64,000 nt of DNA from Piromyces finnis (Eukaryota; Neocallimastigomycota; Neocallimastigomycetes; Neocallimastigales; Neocallimastigaceae), in the NCBI GenBank assembly GCA_002104945.1, contig MCFH01000067.1, positions 124,001-188,000 of the forward strand, given 5' to 3'. The notes below the pieces were generated by a model. It saw nothing but the letters and a program-made list of their open reading frames with translations. It searched no databases and was not told the DNA's origin. This document shows positions 50,554 to 61,631 of this stretch, one piece after another. The position numbers and the translations under genes are program-made. Numbering within the stretch: position 1 is the stretch's first letter; every line of letters begins with the position of its first letter.

Positions 50554-51092
50554 TTAATTGTCATAGATAATATAGGCATTACCAATTCTTTTTAATTCTT
50601 TTAAAATAAATTTCACCTTTTGATCTGATATGCTTTCGTCAAGAACATATATCATGAATTCACAATTATTATATTTCAATGCCAGAGTGTACCACTCTAG
50701 GAAATTTTTTATAGCATAAATATTCTTTCGCCAAGTGGGAAATACATGAAAGACTTTAGTGGTTAGTAAATTTTTTTCAATCTAATTTTGCGATGTTAAT
50801 ATTATTGAGTAAAATTAATATCACCTTCTTTACTGATAATGAATTCTAATTTAAAATGATTTTTTGAAATTGCAGAATATAGTGGCAATTTAATTTCACC
50901 ATTTTGAAAACGGCGAATTTGCTGATATTAATTTACTTTATATTTAAAAAACTCAATTGAAACATTGCATTCAATTGTTGTAATAACTACGTCAAATTCG
51001 TTTTCTTTAATTAAATTGGTGAGTTGAACCATTTCATCTTGAATTTCAACCTCTTCAAAGAGGTCTTGTTCTGACTCATAAGTAATTGACAT
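50554..51092 (-). pseudogene. Decayed unidentified ORF, right-arm copy
   Basis: Mirror copy of 48483-49021 with the same length (539 bp), the same Met start, the same stops and the same frame changes, so it was duplicated after inactivation. Confidence 0.55.
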
Positions 51093-51235
51093 AGTACTTT
51101 TTTCATTGTCATTGACATTAATAAAAAAATCAACTTTTCAATATATATAATGAATGATTAATTATAATATATAATTTTAACATAAAAAAAAACATAAAAA
51201 CACTTTAAATCAAAAATGATTAATTGTTATTTTTT

Positions 51236-51690
51236 TTTTATTTTTATATCATTACTTTTAATAATAATGATTGTTTTATTATATTTATTTATTTTTATAT
51301 CATTACTTTTAATAATAATGATTGTTTTATTATATTTATTTATTTTTATATCATTACTTTTAATAATAATGATTGTTTTATTATATTTATTTATTTTTAT
51401 ATCATTACTTTTAATAATAATGATTGTTTTATTATATTTATTTATTTTTATATCATTACTTTTAATAATAATGATTGTTTTATTATATTTATTTATTTTT
51501 ATATCATTACTTTTAATAATAATGATTGTTTTATTATATTTATTTATTTTTATATCATTACTTTTAATAATAATGATTGTTTTATTATATTTATTTATTT
51601 TTATATCATTACTTTTAATAATAATTGTTTTATTATATTTATTTATTTTTATATCATTACTTTTAATAATAATGATTGTTTTATTATATT
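51236..51690 (+). repeat. 51-bp tandem array, nine units (one of 48 bp)
   Basis: The same unit as at 48040-48345 with three more copies. The 48-bp variant occupies the same second-from-outer-end position in both arrays, so expansion or contraction happened among the inner units. The long hydrophobic open frames at 51216-51736 are produced by the array. Confidence 0.9.
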
Positions 51691-51975
51691 TATGTTTAAT
51701 TATAATATTATTTTATTAATACATAAAAATAATTGAAACAGTTTGTTAAATTGTAGAAATAACTACATCAAATTCTTTTTTTTTTTTTTTTTGATAGTGA
51801 TCGTACTATCTATTTAATGAAAACAAAGAATATTAATTCAAGAGGAGAAACTTTCCAAAAGCAACAATAACTACAACAAAACATTAAGAAATATTTAATA
51901 CTAACATAAATTTATGAATAAAAACAGAATAAAAAGTGTAATTAAAAGTCAAATATTTGTAGCTCATCTAAATAA

Positions 51976-52560
51976 TGTAAAAATATCAAACGCCACAATT
52001 TGATATCTTTAATGTAACTTAAGTCATAAATATTATTGTTTAGGTTACACGAATTATATTACAGAAAAAGAAAATGAGACATAATTTACTTATTAATAAG
52101 TAAAGTTTAAAACAAAATAAATTATTAATATTTAACAAATAAATTAAATTTCTCAAGTTAAACTCCTAGTTTTAGTATTCTTTTTGATAGAAATAGATAT
52201 ATAGTATATAATTATTAAATTATTAATATTTTAATAATACATGGATACATATTCAAATTGAATAGTATTTAATTTGAATTGCCAATTGTATTTTATTAAA
52301 ATAGTTATAACTTAAAATATTTTATTAATAATTAAGATTTTAGTATAAATTTTAAATAATAATATATTTTAAATAAATGGTTATAATATAATATAAATGC
52401 ATTTAGGAAAAATATAAATAGAAGATGTTTTTCGTCATTTGATCAATGTAATTGTTATTAATAAAATTCTATTATAATAAAAAGATATTTTATAAACCAA
52501 TTTTTATTTATTTTATTCATAAATTTTGTGTTATTGTAATAGAATATAAATCAATTTCAT
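51976..52560 (+). mobile_element. LTR family B, forward copy
   Basis: Begins TGTAAAAATATCAAACGCC, mirror of the copy ending at 47752, and continues past the end of the inverted-repeat arm into AAATTTTGTGTTATTGTAAT, which resembles the end of family-A LTRs. The terminal CA end is not found. Confidence 0.55.
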
Positions 52561-52606
52561 ATAACGTCAAATCAAGAAATTGGAAATTACAAGAGTTAGG
52601 GGTTAG

Positions 52607-53150
52607 TTTTTTTTAACTTCCGAGTGTATTTCTCCCATCAATCAGAATAAGCTCCATGGTGGTTCTTAGAGAAACATTGGCTCTTTCATATTGCTAGATG
52701 GTTGTGATACTCCTGGTCTGTCATACAGAATCTTCATCTTCGACTCTCACTTAATTCATGTATATTAGATGCATGCCATTTTACGATATTTCCAACCATA
52801 ATGCTAAGCCTCATATAGTCAACATGATCACGTGATAAAGTCCTCTAAATGTTTACACTTAAATTGATTAAGGAATGTTGCCTGTGTATTTGGCATAGCC
52901 TAAATCATCACTTATAAAGTTCTAATTTGAAATGCATCATGTACACTTTGACCCTTTCAGGCCGGCTAGAAGAGAGTTAATATCATAGTAGAAAATTAGA
53001 AAGTGCATTAATACTTACCTGAATATCTTAACCCAACCCATAGCAAAACTAATTGGGAAAATCCACAGACATTAACATCTGCGAATCGAACTAAAAGCTT
53101 ATGGAAACGTCTTAACAACCATTAACAACCAGGGTAAAAACTGTAACGAT
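52607..53150 (-). mobile_element. SINE copy 2, full length but old
   Basis: Matches the SINE at 11012-11642 from the T8 tail (52607-52614, then AACTTCCGAGTGTATTTCTC) to the head (CCAGGGTAAAAACTGTAACG). It has many substitutions. The B box is altered (GCGAATCGAACTAAAAGC on the plus strand) and part of the head is duplicated (ACCATTAACAACC). The tail is short and no target duplication is visible, so it is older than copy 1. Confidence 0.85.
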
Positions 53151-53319
53151 TTACACTATCAAATGATAAAATGAAAAGCTTTTTTTAATCAATCAAAAGA
53201 TAATATTTAATTCTGGAATATCAATTTCTAAAAATAATTTGATTACGTTGATTATTCCAGAATTAAATAGTTATTAATAAAATTTATATTATTGTATATT
53301 TGTAACTTTTAATAAACCA

Positions 53320-53891
53320 GTAGATAGCAAAAGTAAAAGTAGAGTTAGTATTGATACATATATCTCAGGACGAGTTTTTTATAAAAATTCTAAATTGGTA
53401 TTGTACATGTATAATCAGTTAAGAAATACTTATTTTACACCACCACTGGAAGATGTATTTGGAATTTTTAAATATGTCAAGTGATATTAAAGTTGTAATG
53501 ATAGGTGACATGCCGTATAAAAATACCTGTGATATTTCTGATAACATTAGTAACCAAAAATTCTAGTCCACCATTATTACTGGATTGTATTTACAAAAAT
53601 TCGGAAAATACAGTAGTTTCTTTTCAGCGACTGTATAATCATCGTTTAGATAAATGATTAGCAAATGGAATATTTTTATCTTTTGTTTTAAGAACTATTG
53701 CTAATCCTTTGCCTTATCATTATCATTTGTTATGGGAACAATTTATTAATAATTTAGTACAATATATTTCAAATGACTATCCTGTTGTTTTTATGTTATT
53801 TGGTTCAAAAGTAATTTCAGTTCGAAAGTCCATTAATGAAATTAAGTCATCGGTGATGAAAGTTCCACATCTGATTTATGAATATACTAGT
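53320..53891 (+). pseudogene. Uracil-DNA-glycosylase-like relic
   Basis: Protein-like segments in shifting frames follow the order of family-1 uracil-DNA glycosylases: TYFTPPLEDVFGIFKY, then DIKVVMIGDMPY (position of the water-activating VVxxGQDPY motif, here altered), then a region with a Trp codon turned to TGA (LDK-stop-LANGIFLSF), LWEQFINNLVQYIS and YPVVFMLFGSKVIS (position of the VVFxLWG strand). It ends at LIYEYTS, just before the expected His-Pro-Ser loop, where an LTR begins at 53892. The family removes uracil from DNA. The divergent motifs leave the origin open: host, bacterial or a large DNA virus. At least two frame changes and two stops make it inactive. Confidence 0.55.
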
Positions 53892-54680
53892 TGTAAAGAT
53901 ATAATATATATATCTTTAGATTATTTAATAATTAACTATTAATTATTAAATAATAAATTAATATTTATTAAAATTAACTATGAAATTTTTAATATTCAAT
54001 GGAATAATTTAATAATAAATTGTTTTATAATAATTCCGTTAAAATTAAATTAAGATAAATATTTAAATTTAAGGAATAAAAGAATTTTAACTAAATTTAA
54101 ATATTTCAAATATTTTAAATAATTAAAATATTTTTTTAAATACTTTTTATTTAATTTTAGAATAGATTATACTTTTTTATTTAAATTTAGAATAGTTTAA
54201 TAATTTTAACTTAGTTTTAAAAATAGATTTGTTTATAGTTCAATAGGAAATATATTAAGAATAGTATTGATAATATTAAATTAATTTATAGATAATACAT
54301 GGACTTTATTCAATTTTGAGTTTACTCAAATTGAATTAAAAGTATAATGAATTAGTTTTAGTTTAGTTTTATTATTTTATTATTTAATTAGATTAGTTTT
54401 GTTTATTTTATATTAAATATATGTTTATTTAAATAGAATAATATACTAGAATATAATTATGAAGAAATATAAATACATGTAATTTTTATTTGTTAAATCA
54501 ATGTAATTGTTATTTTAAATTTTTTAATTATTAACTATTATATAGTTAATAATCTTTTTAAGAGTTTTAAATAAAATGATTTTTAAAATAAAAATTTAAT
54601 GTTTTATTTTTTTATTTTTGTGTTAATAAAAATTGTTTTGTTTTAAGTATAAAATCTGTTTTAAATTTTATACTTTTACA
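53892..54680 (+). mobile_element. LTR family A, full length 789 bp
   Basis: TGTAAAGATATAATATATAT to ATACTTTTACA, the same length as the nested solo LTR at 60707-61495. The flanking 5-mers CTAGT and ATAAC do not match, so the right neighbour was rearranged. It truncates the glycosylase-like relic. Confidence 0.75.
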
Positions 54681-55176
54681 ATAACAATTACATCGATCAA
54701 AATGATGAAAAATATCTTCTATTTATATTTTTCCTAAATACATTTATATTATATTATAACTATTTATTTCTTATATATTATTATTTAAAATCTACACTAA
54801 AATCTTAATTATTAATAAATATTTAAACTATAACTATTTTTAGTAAAATACAATTGGCAATTCAAATTAAGTACTATTCAATTTGATTATGTGCCCATGT
54901 ATTATTGATATATTAATCATTTATTATTTATATATTATTTATCTATTTCTATGAAAAAAACAATACTAAAACTAGGGATTTAAATTGAGAATTTTAATTT
55001 ACTTGTTAAACATTAAAAATAAATAATTTATTTTGTTTTAAACTTTAATTATTAATAAATAAATTATGTCTCATTTTCTTTTTCTGTAATATAAATTGTG
55101 TAACTTAAACAATAATACTTGTGGCTTAAGTTACATTAAAGATATCAAGTTGAGGCATTTGATATCTTTACAGAAT
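54681..55176 (-). mobile_element. LTR family B, reverse, truncated
   Basis: Its minus strand starts TGTAAAGATATCAAATGCC at 55176 and follows the other family-B copies to CATTTTGATCGATGTAATTG at about 54685, where the LTR-A copy abuts it. Confidence 0.65.
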
Positions 55177-55210
55177 ATACAAATAAAATATTCTTAAAGA
55201 AAATCTAATT

Positions 55211-55490
55211 TGAGGGAGAGTGTGAACATTTATGGACACATAATTTTATTTATCTATATCATATATTTAAGAACATACGTGACTAACTTATAAAAACATA
55301 AACATGTATTAAAAGTGTTGTAGACGTAATGCTTACGTGTTGTAGAGATAGTTATTTTTTATTTATTTTATTTTATTTTCTACGGTCACATGACCGTACA
55401 TCTTATTATATAACTGTAATATTTACAATATAACTTTTTCTCTTTGTTAACTTATTAATAAAATTATTTATTAATTAAATTTATTTCACT
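55211..55490 (+). mobile_element. Ty1/Copia-type polypurine tract and 3' LTR
   Basis: TGAGGGAGAG at 55211-55220 is a typical Copia polypurine tract. It is followed by TGTGAACATTTATGGACACA. The right end is placed near the TTTCACT at about 55487 but is uncertain. The internal Copia region that should precede it has been replaced by LTR-B sequence. Confidence 0.45.
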
Positions 55491-55782
55491 TTATTATTAT
55501 TATTATTATTATTATTAGTAGTAGTAGTAGTAGTATTATAAAAATTAATATAATGTTTATTAAATTTATTAATATTATAATTACTTTTTTAAAAACGTAT
55601 ATTTCTTTTTTTTTTAAATTAATTAAAATATTTTATTAATTTAAATATGTATAGTATATATAACATATATATTTTTTATTTATTAATAGTAATATATATT
55701 TATAAATTGATTTTTAAAAAACAATAAAATATAAATTATTAGAAAAAAATTATTATTTATTATTTTTTTAAATAATACATTT

Positions 55783-56130
55783 ATGAAGTTAATTAATATT
55801 ATACTTTATATATTCTTTGCTAATAGTATTTTAGTAAATGAATCCAAAATATTTTGTCGGCATAATCATCAAGGTGTAACTAAAGTTTATGATCCTGCTT
55901 ATTTCGACATAGATGGTAATGTTGTATTCGCTAAAAAAATAGAATATGTAAAGGTTTTAGGGCCTACTTGGTATGGAGTTTCTTGGTATGATAATAGTAC
56001 TATGGTTAATAGTATTGGTATTTATTATGATATTTCATCAATCCAAGAAAATTTAAGAAAAAGATCTAATAAAAATAACAACAAAAAAAATAATAAAAAT
56101 AAAAATTATCTTTTTTCTTTTAATTGTTGA
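55783..56130 (+). CDS. Small secreted protein, 115 residues, unknown family
   Basis: Single exon. The first ~18 residues (MKLINIILYIFFANSILV) form a signal peptide. The mature part is balanced in composition (CRHNHQGVTKVYDPAYFDID, YVKVLGPTWYGVSWYDNSTM, NSIGIYYDIS) and ends in a Lys/Asn-rich stretch and FSFNC. There are two Cys in the mature part and one N-glycosylation-type site (NST). No family recognised. The intact frame and residue use contrast with the decayed neighbours, so expression is plausible. The 3' flank carries the dispersed repeat at 56331. The trinucleotide run upstream (about 55495-55535) is a microsatellite. Confidence 0.6.
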   Translation: MKLINIILYIFFANSILVNESKIFCRHNHQGVTKVYDPAYFDIDGNVVFAKKIEYVKVLGPTWYGVSWYDNSTMVNSIGIYYDISSIQENLRKRSNKNNNKKNNKNKNYLFSFNC

Positions 56131-56955
56131 AACTATATTTAAAAATTTATTGATGTTACTATTTAATAATTATAGAAGAAAAAAAAATCAATTGAATTAG
56201 AATATAATAAATTTTAGTAAATTTAAAGTAAAATAAAAAGAGCTACAAATTTACTTGAGGATGTTCTTTAATATAATAATTAAAGTTTCATAAAAGTTTA
56301 ACGAACTCAGTAATATATACTGTGTGGGATAGGTCTCTACCTAAAGAATTAAATGAATTGAAAAAAGAAGTATCAGGTATGATAATGTAGTGTCCCCTAA
56401 ACTTTTTCACGAGTCCTTTATATTTAATTAAAATATTAATATTTTCCTCTTTCTATCCTAAATTTGGTTACATATTTTATTATATAAATATATAAATGAT
56501 TAATGCATTTAATAAAAATAGAATACTATTATTTAAATATTATATAATAATAAGAATTATTTATAAAAAATATAAAAATATTAAAAGTATCATTTTAAAT
56601 ATTTTATTTTTCATTATTTACTAAAATAAAATAATATATTTTTACTATTATACCAGCCGGATAATAATATTATTAATAATGAAATAATTATAGAATTTGT
56701 TATAATATCATAACTTTATAAACTTTAATTATTAATGATTAATAATACATTAGTAATAATTAGTAATTCACATGTTCTAAAAATATTCATGTACATGATT
56801 TATTAGTAATAGATTAAGCCACATATTTTAGTATAAATTTATTAAATTTTGTATTAATTCTTTGTAATTACCTATTTATATTTATTATAAATAAACTTTA
56901 TTAATAAAATCAACCTAAAAATAACAGATTAAGAGTCTCAACTTAAACTACAGAC
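56131..56955. other. AT-rich spacer with repeat copy 2
   Basis: Apart from the repeat at 56331-56420 nothing coding is visible. The last ~60 bases (ATAACAGATTAAGAGTCTCA and onward) are the leader of the Copia Gag ORF and may hold its primer-binding region; no match to a tRNA end could be confirmed. Confidence 0.45.
56331..56420 (+). repeat. Dispersed ~90-bp repeat, copy 2
   Basis: Counterpart of 6980-7070. Reads LPKELNELKKEVSGMIM then stop, with DNA similarity continuing beyond it. Confidence 0.5.
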
Positions 56956-58107
56956 ATGTCTTCAACCAGCATCAACTTTTCCTATGACAAGCTAGTAGGT
57001 TGTGAAAACTTCCCCATCTGGTACATCACAATCTGCGATTATCTTAAATCCTTAAAATTGAATTTGTACATTGAAACCAATGTTACAAGTACCATTACCG
57101 ATCTTACTACCGAAATGGATCACAATGTCAATGATGCGAAGGCTAGCATCATTATTCTGACGAATGTAATAGACAAAATCAAATATTACATTAAGGATTG
57201 TGCTACCGCTTATGAAAAAATGGAAAAATTGAAATCTTTATATGAAGTTGATAAGGCCACCTTTTGTGGTATGTGGATGAAAAGACTATACTCAATCCGT
57301 GCAAAATCTGTCCGTGACACAACGGAAATAATAAACGAAATTCTGGAATTATCTAAGCTGTTAAAGGAATCATCAATGGAGCCTCCAAACATTGAACAAA
57401 TCAACATAATGTATGATGCATTACCAAAGGAACTCAAATCAATTGTTACCTATAGTTCTTCTAATACGGCTGAGGAATTTTATGAAGAAATTAAAGATAA
57501 ATATTCTATTCCTTCTTATCGAATGGATAGGGGTGAACCTTTTTATACTAATCTCAATACGACCCGTTACGAGAATGACTCAATTTACAGGAATAATCGA
57601 TCAAATCAAGAATATGAAGATAAAATGGATATTGACAATATTGAAAGAAGGAGAAATGACATATCATATATTATATACAAAAACATTCAAAAATCAACTA
57701 AAACCTGTATTATTTGCAACAAACAAGGACACTTGGCAAAAGACTGCTACTTTAATCCTTGCAGTACAAATAAAAGAAATAGTAGATCTTTAAACTATTT
57801 CAATAACAACAATAACAACAATAACTTAAAAAATAAAATGAACAATAAAAGAAACACCAACAACAAAGAAAATTATAACAGAAAACAAAGCAAGAATTAT
57901 AACACAATTAGCAATATTGAAAAGGAATATACACCTTCTTATGAAGAATTCAATTTTATGTATGGCAACAATATAGACAGTATAGAATATGATAAGGAAA
58001 AAATACTTGATAAACTATGCAATAACAACATAAATTATTGTTCAGAAAATGATACACACTTAACTAGCGAAATGAACATATTAAATACAAAATGTGTTAG
58101 ATCATAA
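56956..58107 (+). CDS. Ty1/Copia Gag (383 residues, zinc knuckle)
   Basis: Intact ORF. The N-terminal two-thirds are a Copia-type Gag: KLVGCENFPIWYITICDYLK (the conserved L-x-G-x-N-F/Y-x-x-W start), LKSLYEVDKATFCGMWMKRL, and YDALPKELKSIVTYSSSN. It is followed by an Asn-rich linker and a CCHC zinc knuckle, CIICNKQGHLAKDC, near residues 255-268. Gag forms the particle that packages element RNA. The ORF ends at a TAA in an Asn-rich region where protease should follow, so the element is defective downstream. Reading continues only loosely to 58215 (NEISNNNPSNNSSLEE). Confidence 0.85.
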   Translation: MSSTSINFSYDKLVGCENFPIWYITICDYLKSLKLNLYIETNVTSTITDLTTEMDHNVNDAKASIIILTNVIDKIKYYIKDCATAYEKMEKLKSLYEVDKATFCGMWMKRLYSIRAKSVRDTTEIINEILELSKLLKESSMEPPNIEQINIMYDALPKELKSIVTYSSSNTAEEFYEEIKDKYSIPSYRMDRGEPFYTNLNTTRYENDSIYRNNRSNQEYEDKMDIDNIERRRNDISYIIYKNIQKSTKTCIICNKQGHLAKDCYFNPCSTNKRNSRSLNYFNNNNNNNNLKNKMNNKRNTNNKENYNRKQSKNYNTISNIEKEYTPSYEEFNFMYGNNIDSIEYDKEKILDKLCNNNINYCSENDTHLTSEMNILNTKCVRS

Positions 58108-59136
58108 CACTTCTATTGACACTAATGGAAATGAAACATGTAAGTATGTAGCAAAGGATAAAACAAATGAAATTTCAAACAATAACCCATCAAATAATTC
58201 TAGTTTAGAAGAATAAACCATATTATTAAATAATTCAATAACAAGCCACAATATTCACAAAGTTATATTAGTATGTCACAATACTTAACAAATAACATAT
58301 TACCAAAACAAAATTCTTCATTTAATATCAACCCTGAAAGATTCATTTTCGAATATGATCCAAATGGCTATGTTATAATTTTACCTACTAACGATTATGA
58401 TACAACAACGATTTACAACAATAAAAAGGAAGTTCTATTACATAATGAAGATACAAATAAACATCAAAATGAATCTTATAATGATCTTAATAAACTACAA
58501 AATTTAAAACATAATATAACTTCATTAATTGAAAACTCACCAAAGAGAATAGAAACTGAGCAACATGACAAAAATAATAATCACAATTTTAAACACAATG
58601 TGTCTTCTTTATATAACCCACCTAAAAGAATAGAATTAGAAGAAAATAATATTAACAAGCCACAGCAAATAATTAATAACAAGCCACAGTTGCATGACAA
58701 TAAACAAATTAATTCAATTAATACCAGAGTGTAATAATCCATTAACATATGAACAAGCTATTAGTAACTCTGATAAAGAAAAATGGATGAAAGTAATAAA
58801 AGAAGAATTAGATAACCTATACAACAATAAGATTATGACTGTTGTTAAATCAGTCCCAAATAATAAACCAATTGTTTCTACCAAATGGGTATTCACTAAA
58901 AAGACAAACGAAAATAATGAAATCATTAAATACAAAGCACGAGTAGTAGCCCGAGGATTTTCTCAAAAATACGGAACTGATTTTGATCTTACATATTCAC
59001 CAACATTGATTTCTGACAGCCTAAAATTAATTATCTCTCTAGCCGCTAAATTTGAATGGAATATACAACAATTGGACATAAAATCATCATATTTAAATGC
59101 AAATTTAGACAAAAATTATATTCTACCATACCTAAG
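58108..59136 (+). pseudogene. Copia pol remnant: integrase C-terminus and start of reverse transcriptase
   Basis: No protease or integrase catalytic core is present. From 58273 an Asn/Lys-rich stretch with two SPKRIE/PPKRIE repeats matches the low-complexity tail of Copia integrase. A +1 frame change near 58720 leads into the reverse transcriptase: NNPLTYEQAISNSDKEKWMK, ELDNLYNNKIMTVVKSVPNN, STKWVFTKK, YKARVVARGFSQKYGTDFD, SPTLISDSLKLIISLAAKF and IQQLDIKSSYLNANLDK. It is cut at 59136 by an LTR. Confidence 0.85.
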
Positions 59137-59785
59137 TGTAAAATATTAATCTTAAAACAGATTATATATTTAACAATAAAACAACTAAACACGAAAACAA
59201 AAAAATAAAAGAATATTTTTTATCACAACTTTTACTTTTATTAATTATCAAAATTTAAAATAACAATTACATTGATTTAACAAATAAAAATTACACGTAT
59301 TTATATTTTTTTCATAATTATATTCTAGTATATTATTCTATTTAAATAAACATATATTTAATATAAAATAAATAACACTAATCTAACTAAATAATAAAAT
59401 AACAAAACTAAACTAAAACTAATTCATTATACTTTTAATTCAGTTTGAGTAAACTCAAAATTGAATAAAGTCCATGTATTATCTATAAATTAGTTTAATA
59501 TTATCAATACTATTCTTAATATATTTCCTATTGAAATATAAACAAATCTATTTATAAAACTAAGTTAAATTATTAAGCTATTCTAAATTTAAATAAAAAG
59601 TATTTAAAAAATATTTTAATTATTTAAAATATTTGAAGTAATTAAATTTAATTAAAATTCTTTTATTCCTTAAATTTAAATATTTATCTTAATTTAAATT
59701 TAACGGAATTATTATAAAATAATTTATTATTAAATTATTCCATGAAATTTATTCAAAAAATTTTATAATTAATTTTATTAAATAT
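59137..59785 (-). mobile_element. LTR family A, reverse, truncated, inserted in Copia reverse transcriptase
   Basis: Starts TGTAAAATATTAATC after CTAAG and follows the family-A LTR to TTTTATTAAATATAAATT at about 59785. It lacks the last ~100 bp including the terminal TATCTTTACA. The lost end matches a gap of a few dozen residues in the surrounding reverse transcriptase. Confidence 0.7.
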
Positions 59786-60660
59786 AAATTTTATACGGAC
59801 TTCGTCAATCTGGAGGACAATGGTATAAGACAATTACAAATTTTATAATTAACAATGGATTTTATCAATTAAATTCTAAACAATGTATATTTACAAAATC
59901 AAATAATAATGATATATGTTTCTTTTATGTTGTAGTAATTTAATATTAGTTTATTTATAATTTATTATATTAGGTGAAAAAAATATTTTATTACTATTAT
60001 AAACTTCTCTCTTATTAATAATTTCACTTAATATTTTCTTATTAAAACTCTTCTCTCTCTAATTATTAATTATTTTACATGAATATTTTTATATTATAAA
60101 ATTCCTATAATATAATTGAATATCAATTATATAATGTAATGTATTCATAATATATGAATAATAATTAAATAGGATATAGTATAATATATTTTACATTTTA
60201 TATGAAATATTACTATATAAGGAAAGGTAATGTAATACAAATAAGTATTACAATAAAATTAATACTAATATATAATATTAATATTTAAGAATATAATGAA
60301 ATATGTACATGAATTCTATAACTAATATATAAATAATGTATTATAATATATATCAATTATTAAATTATTATTATGAAATATTATATATAAATTTTTAAAT
60401 ATGAAATTGAATATTTTAAATAATAAAAATTATTTTAAATATGGCTAATATGTAGCTAGACATATTAATTTCATATCAATAAGAATATAGAATATCACGT
60501 GTATCAGAAATATATGTCGATTATATGATAATCACGGGATTCGATAATGATATAAATTTTATAATAAATAAAATTACATCAAAATTTAAAATTTCTAATT
60601 GTGAACCAGCAAAATACATTTTAGGAATTATAATAGAAATAGAAAATAATTCATTATTAG
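59786..60660 (+). pseudogene. Copia reverse transcriptase, two further pieces
   Basis: 59789-59941 reads LYGLRQSGGQWYKTITNFII to ICFFYVVVI, where YVDD should be. 60508-60656 resumes with IYVDYMIITGFDND and ISNCEPAKYILGIIIEIENN, so the active site appears twice, as YVVV and YVDY, and neither is catalytic. The ~560 bp between them (59942-60507) is AT-rich DNA with no recognised gene and may be another decayed LTR. The right end is cut by LTR-A sequence at about 60657. Confidence 0.8.
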
Positions 60661-61631
60661 TTTTGTTTATTTTATATTGAATATATGTATAATTAAATAG
60701 AATAGTTGTAAAAGTATAAAATTTAAAACAGATTTCATACTTAAAACAAAACAATTTTTATTAACACAAAAATAAAAAAATAAAACATTAAATTTTTATT
60801 TAAAAAAAACATTTTTATTTAAACTCTTAAAAATATTATTAACTATATAATAGTTAATAATTAAAAAATTGAAAATAACAATTACATCGATTTAACAAAT
60901 AAAAATTACATGTATTTATATTTTTTCATAATTATATTCTAATATATTATTCTATTTAAATAAACATATATTTAATATAAAATAAACAAAACTAATTTAA
61001 TTAAATAATAAAATAACAGAACTAAACTAAACTAATTCATTATACTTTTAATTCAATTTGAGTAAACTCAAAATTGAATAAAGCCCATGTATTTTCTATA
61101 AATTAATTTAATATTATCAATACTATTCTTAATATATTTCCTATTGAAATATAAATAAATCTATTTTTAAAACTAAGTTAAAATTATTAAACTATTCTAA
61201 ATTTAAATAAAAAAGTATAATCTATTCTAAAATTAAATAAAAAGTATTTGAAAAATATTTTAATTATTTAAAATATTTGAAATATTTAAATTTAATTAAA
61301 ATTCTTTTATTCCTTAAACTTAAATATTTATCTTAATTTAAATTTAACGGAATTATTATAAAATAATTTATTATTAAATTATTCCATAAAATTTACTCAA
61401 AAATTTTATAATCAGTTTTACTAAATATTAATTTATTATTTAATAATTAATAATTAATTATTAAATAATCTAAAGATATATATTATATCTTTACAATAGT
61501 ATATTAAAATATAATCTACAAAAAATATAAATACATGAAAAATTTCGTAATTTAAAACGATGTAATTGTTATTGATTATTATTTAGTTAATAACTAAATA
61601 AAATTAATAAAAGAGATATTTTAAATATATT
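60657..61631 (+). mobile_element. LTR family A fragment, forward, split by a solo LTR
   Basis: 60657-60706 (TTAGTTTTGTTTATTTTATA and on to AATAGAATAGT) continues after the nested insertion at 61501 (ATTAAAATATAATCTAC) to about 61631, matching 46908-47100. Both ends are missing. Its right end abuts the Gypsy gag at 61632. Confidence 0.7.
60707..61495 (-). mobile_element. Solo LTR, family A, 789 bp, nested, with 5-bp duplication ATAGT
   Basis: TGTAAAAGTATAAAATTT to ATATCTTTACA, flanked by ATAGT at 60702-60706 and 61496-61500. It is inserted into another family-A LTR of opposite orientation, so family A was still active after the host LTR copy arose. Confidence 0.88.

Larger units (their letters stand above)
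50217..52506 (-). repeat. Right arm of the 2.1-2.3 kb inverted repeat
   Basis: The reverse complement of 47221-49355. The length difference (about 155 bp) is explained by three extra 51-bp units in its tandem array. The outer boundary is at about 52506, after AAACCAATTTTTAT. Confidence 0.9.

Noticed and set aside
51216-51736. Long open frames of 167-170 codons with a 17-residue hydrophobic repeat (also 47992-48359).
   Set aside because: Two frames on the same strand are open at once because the tandem unit is 51 bp; there is no start context, domain or coding bias.
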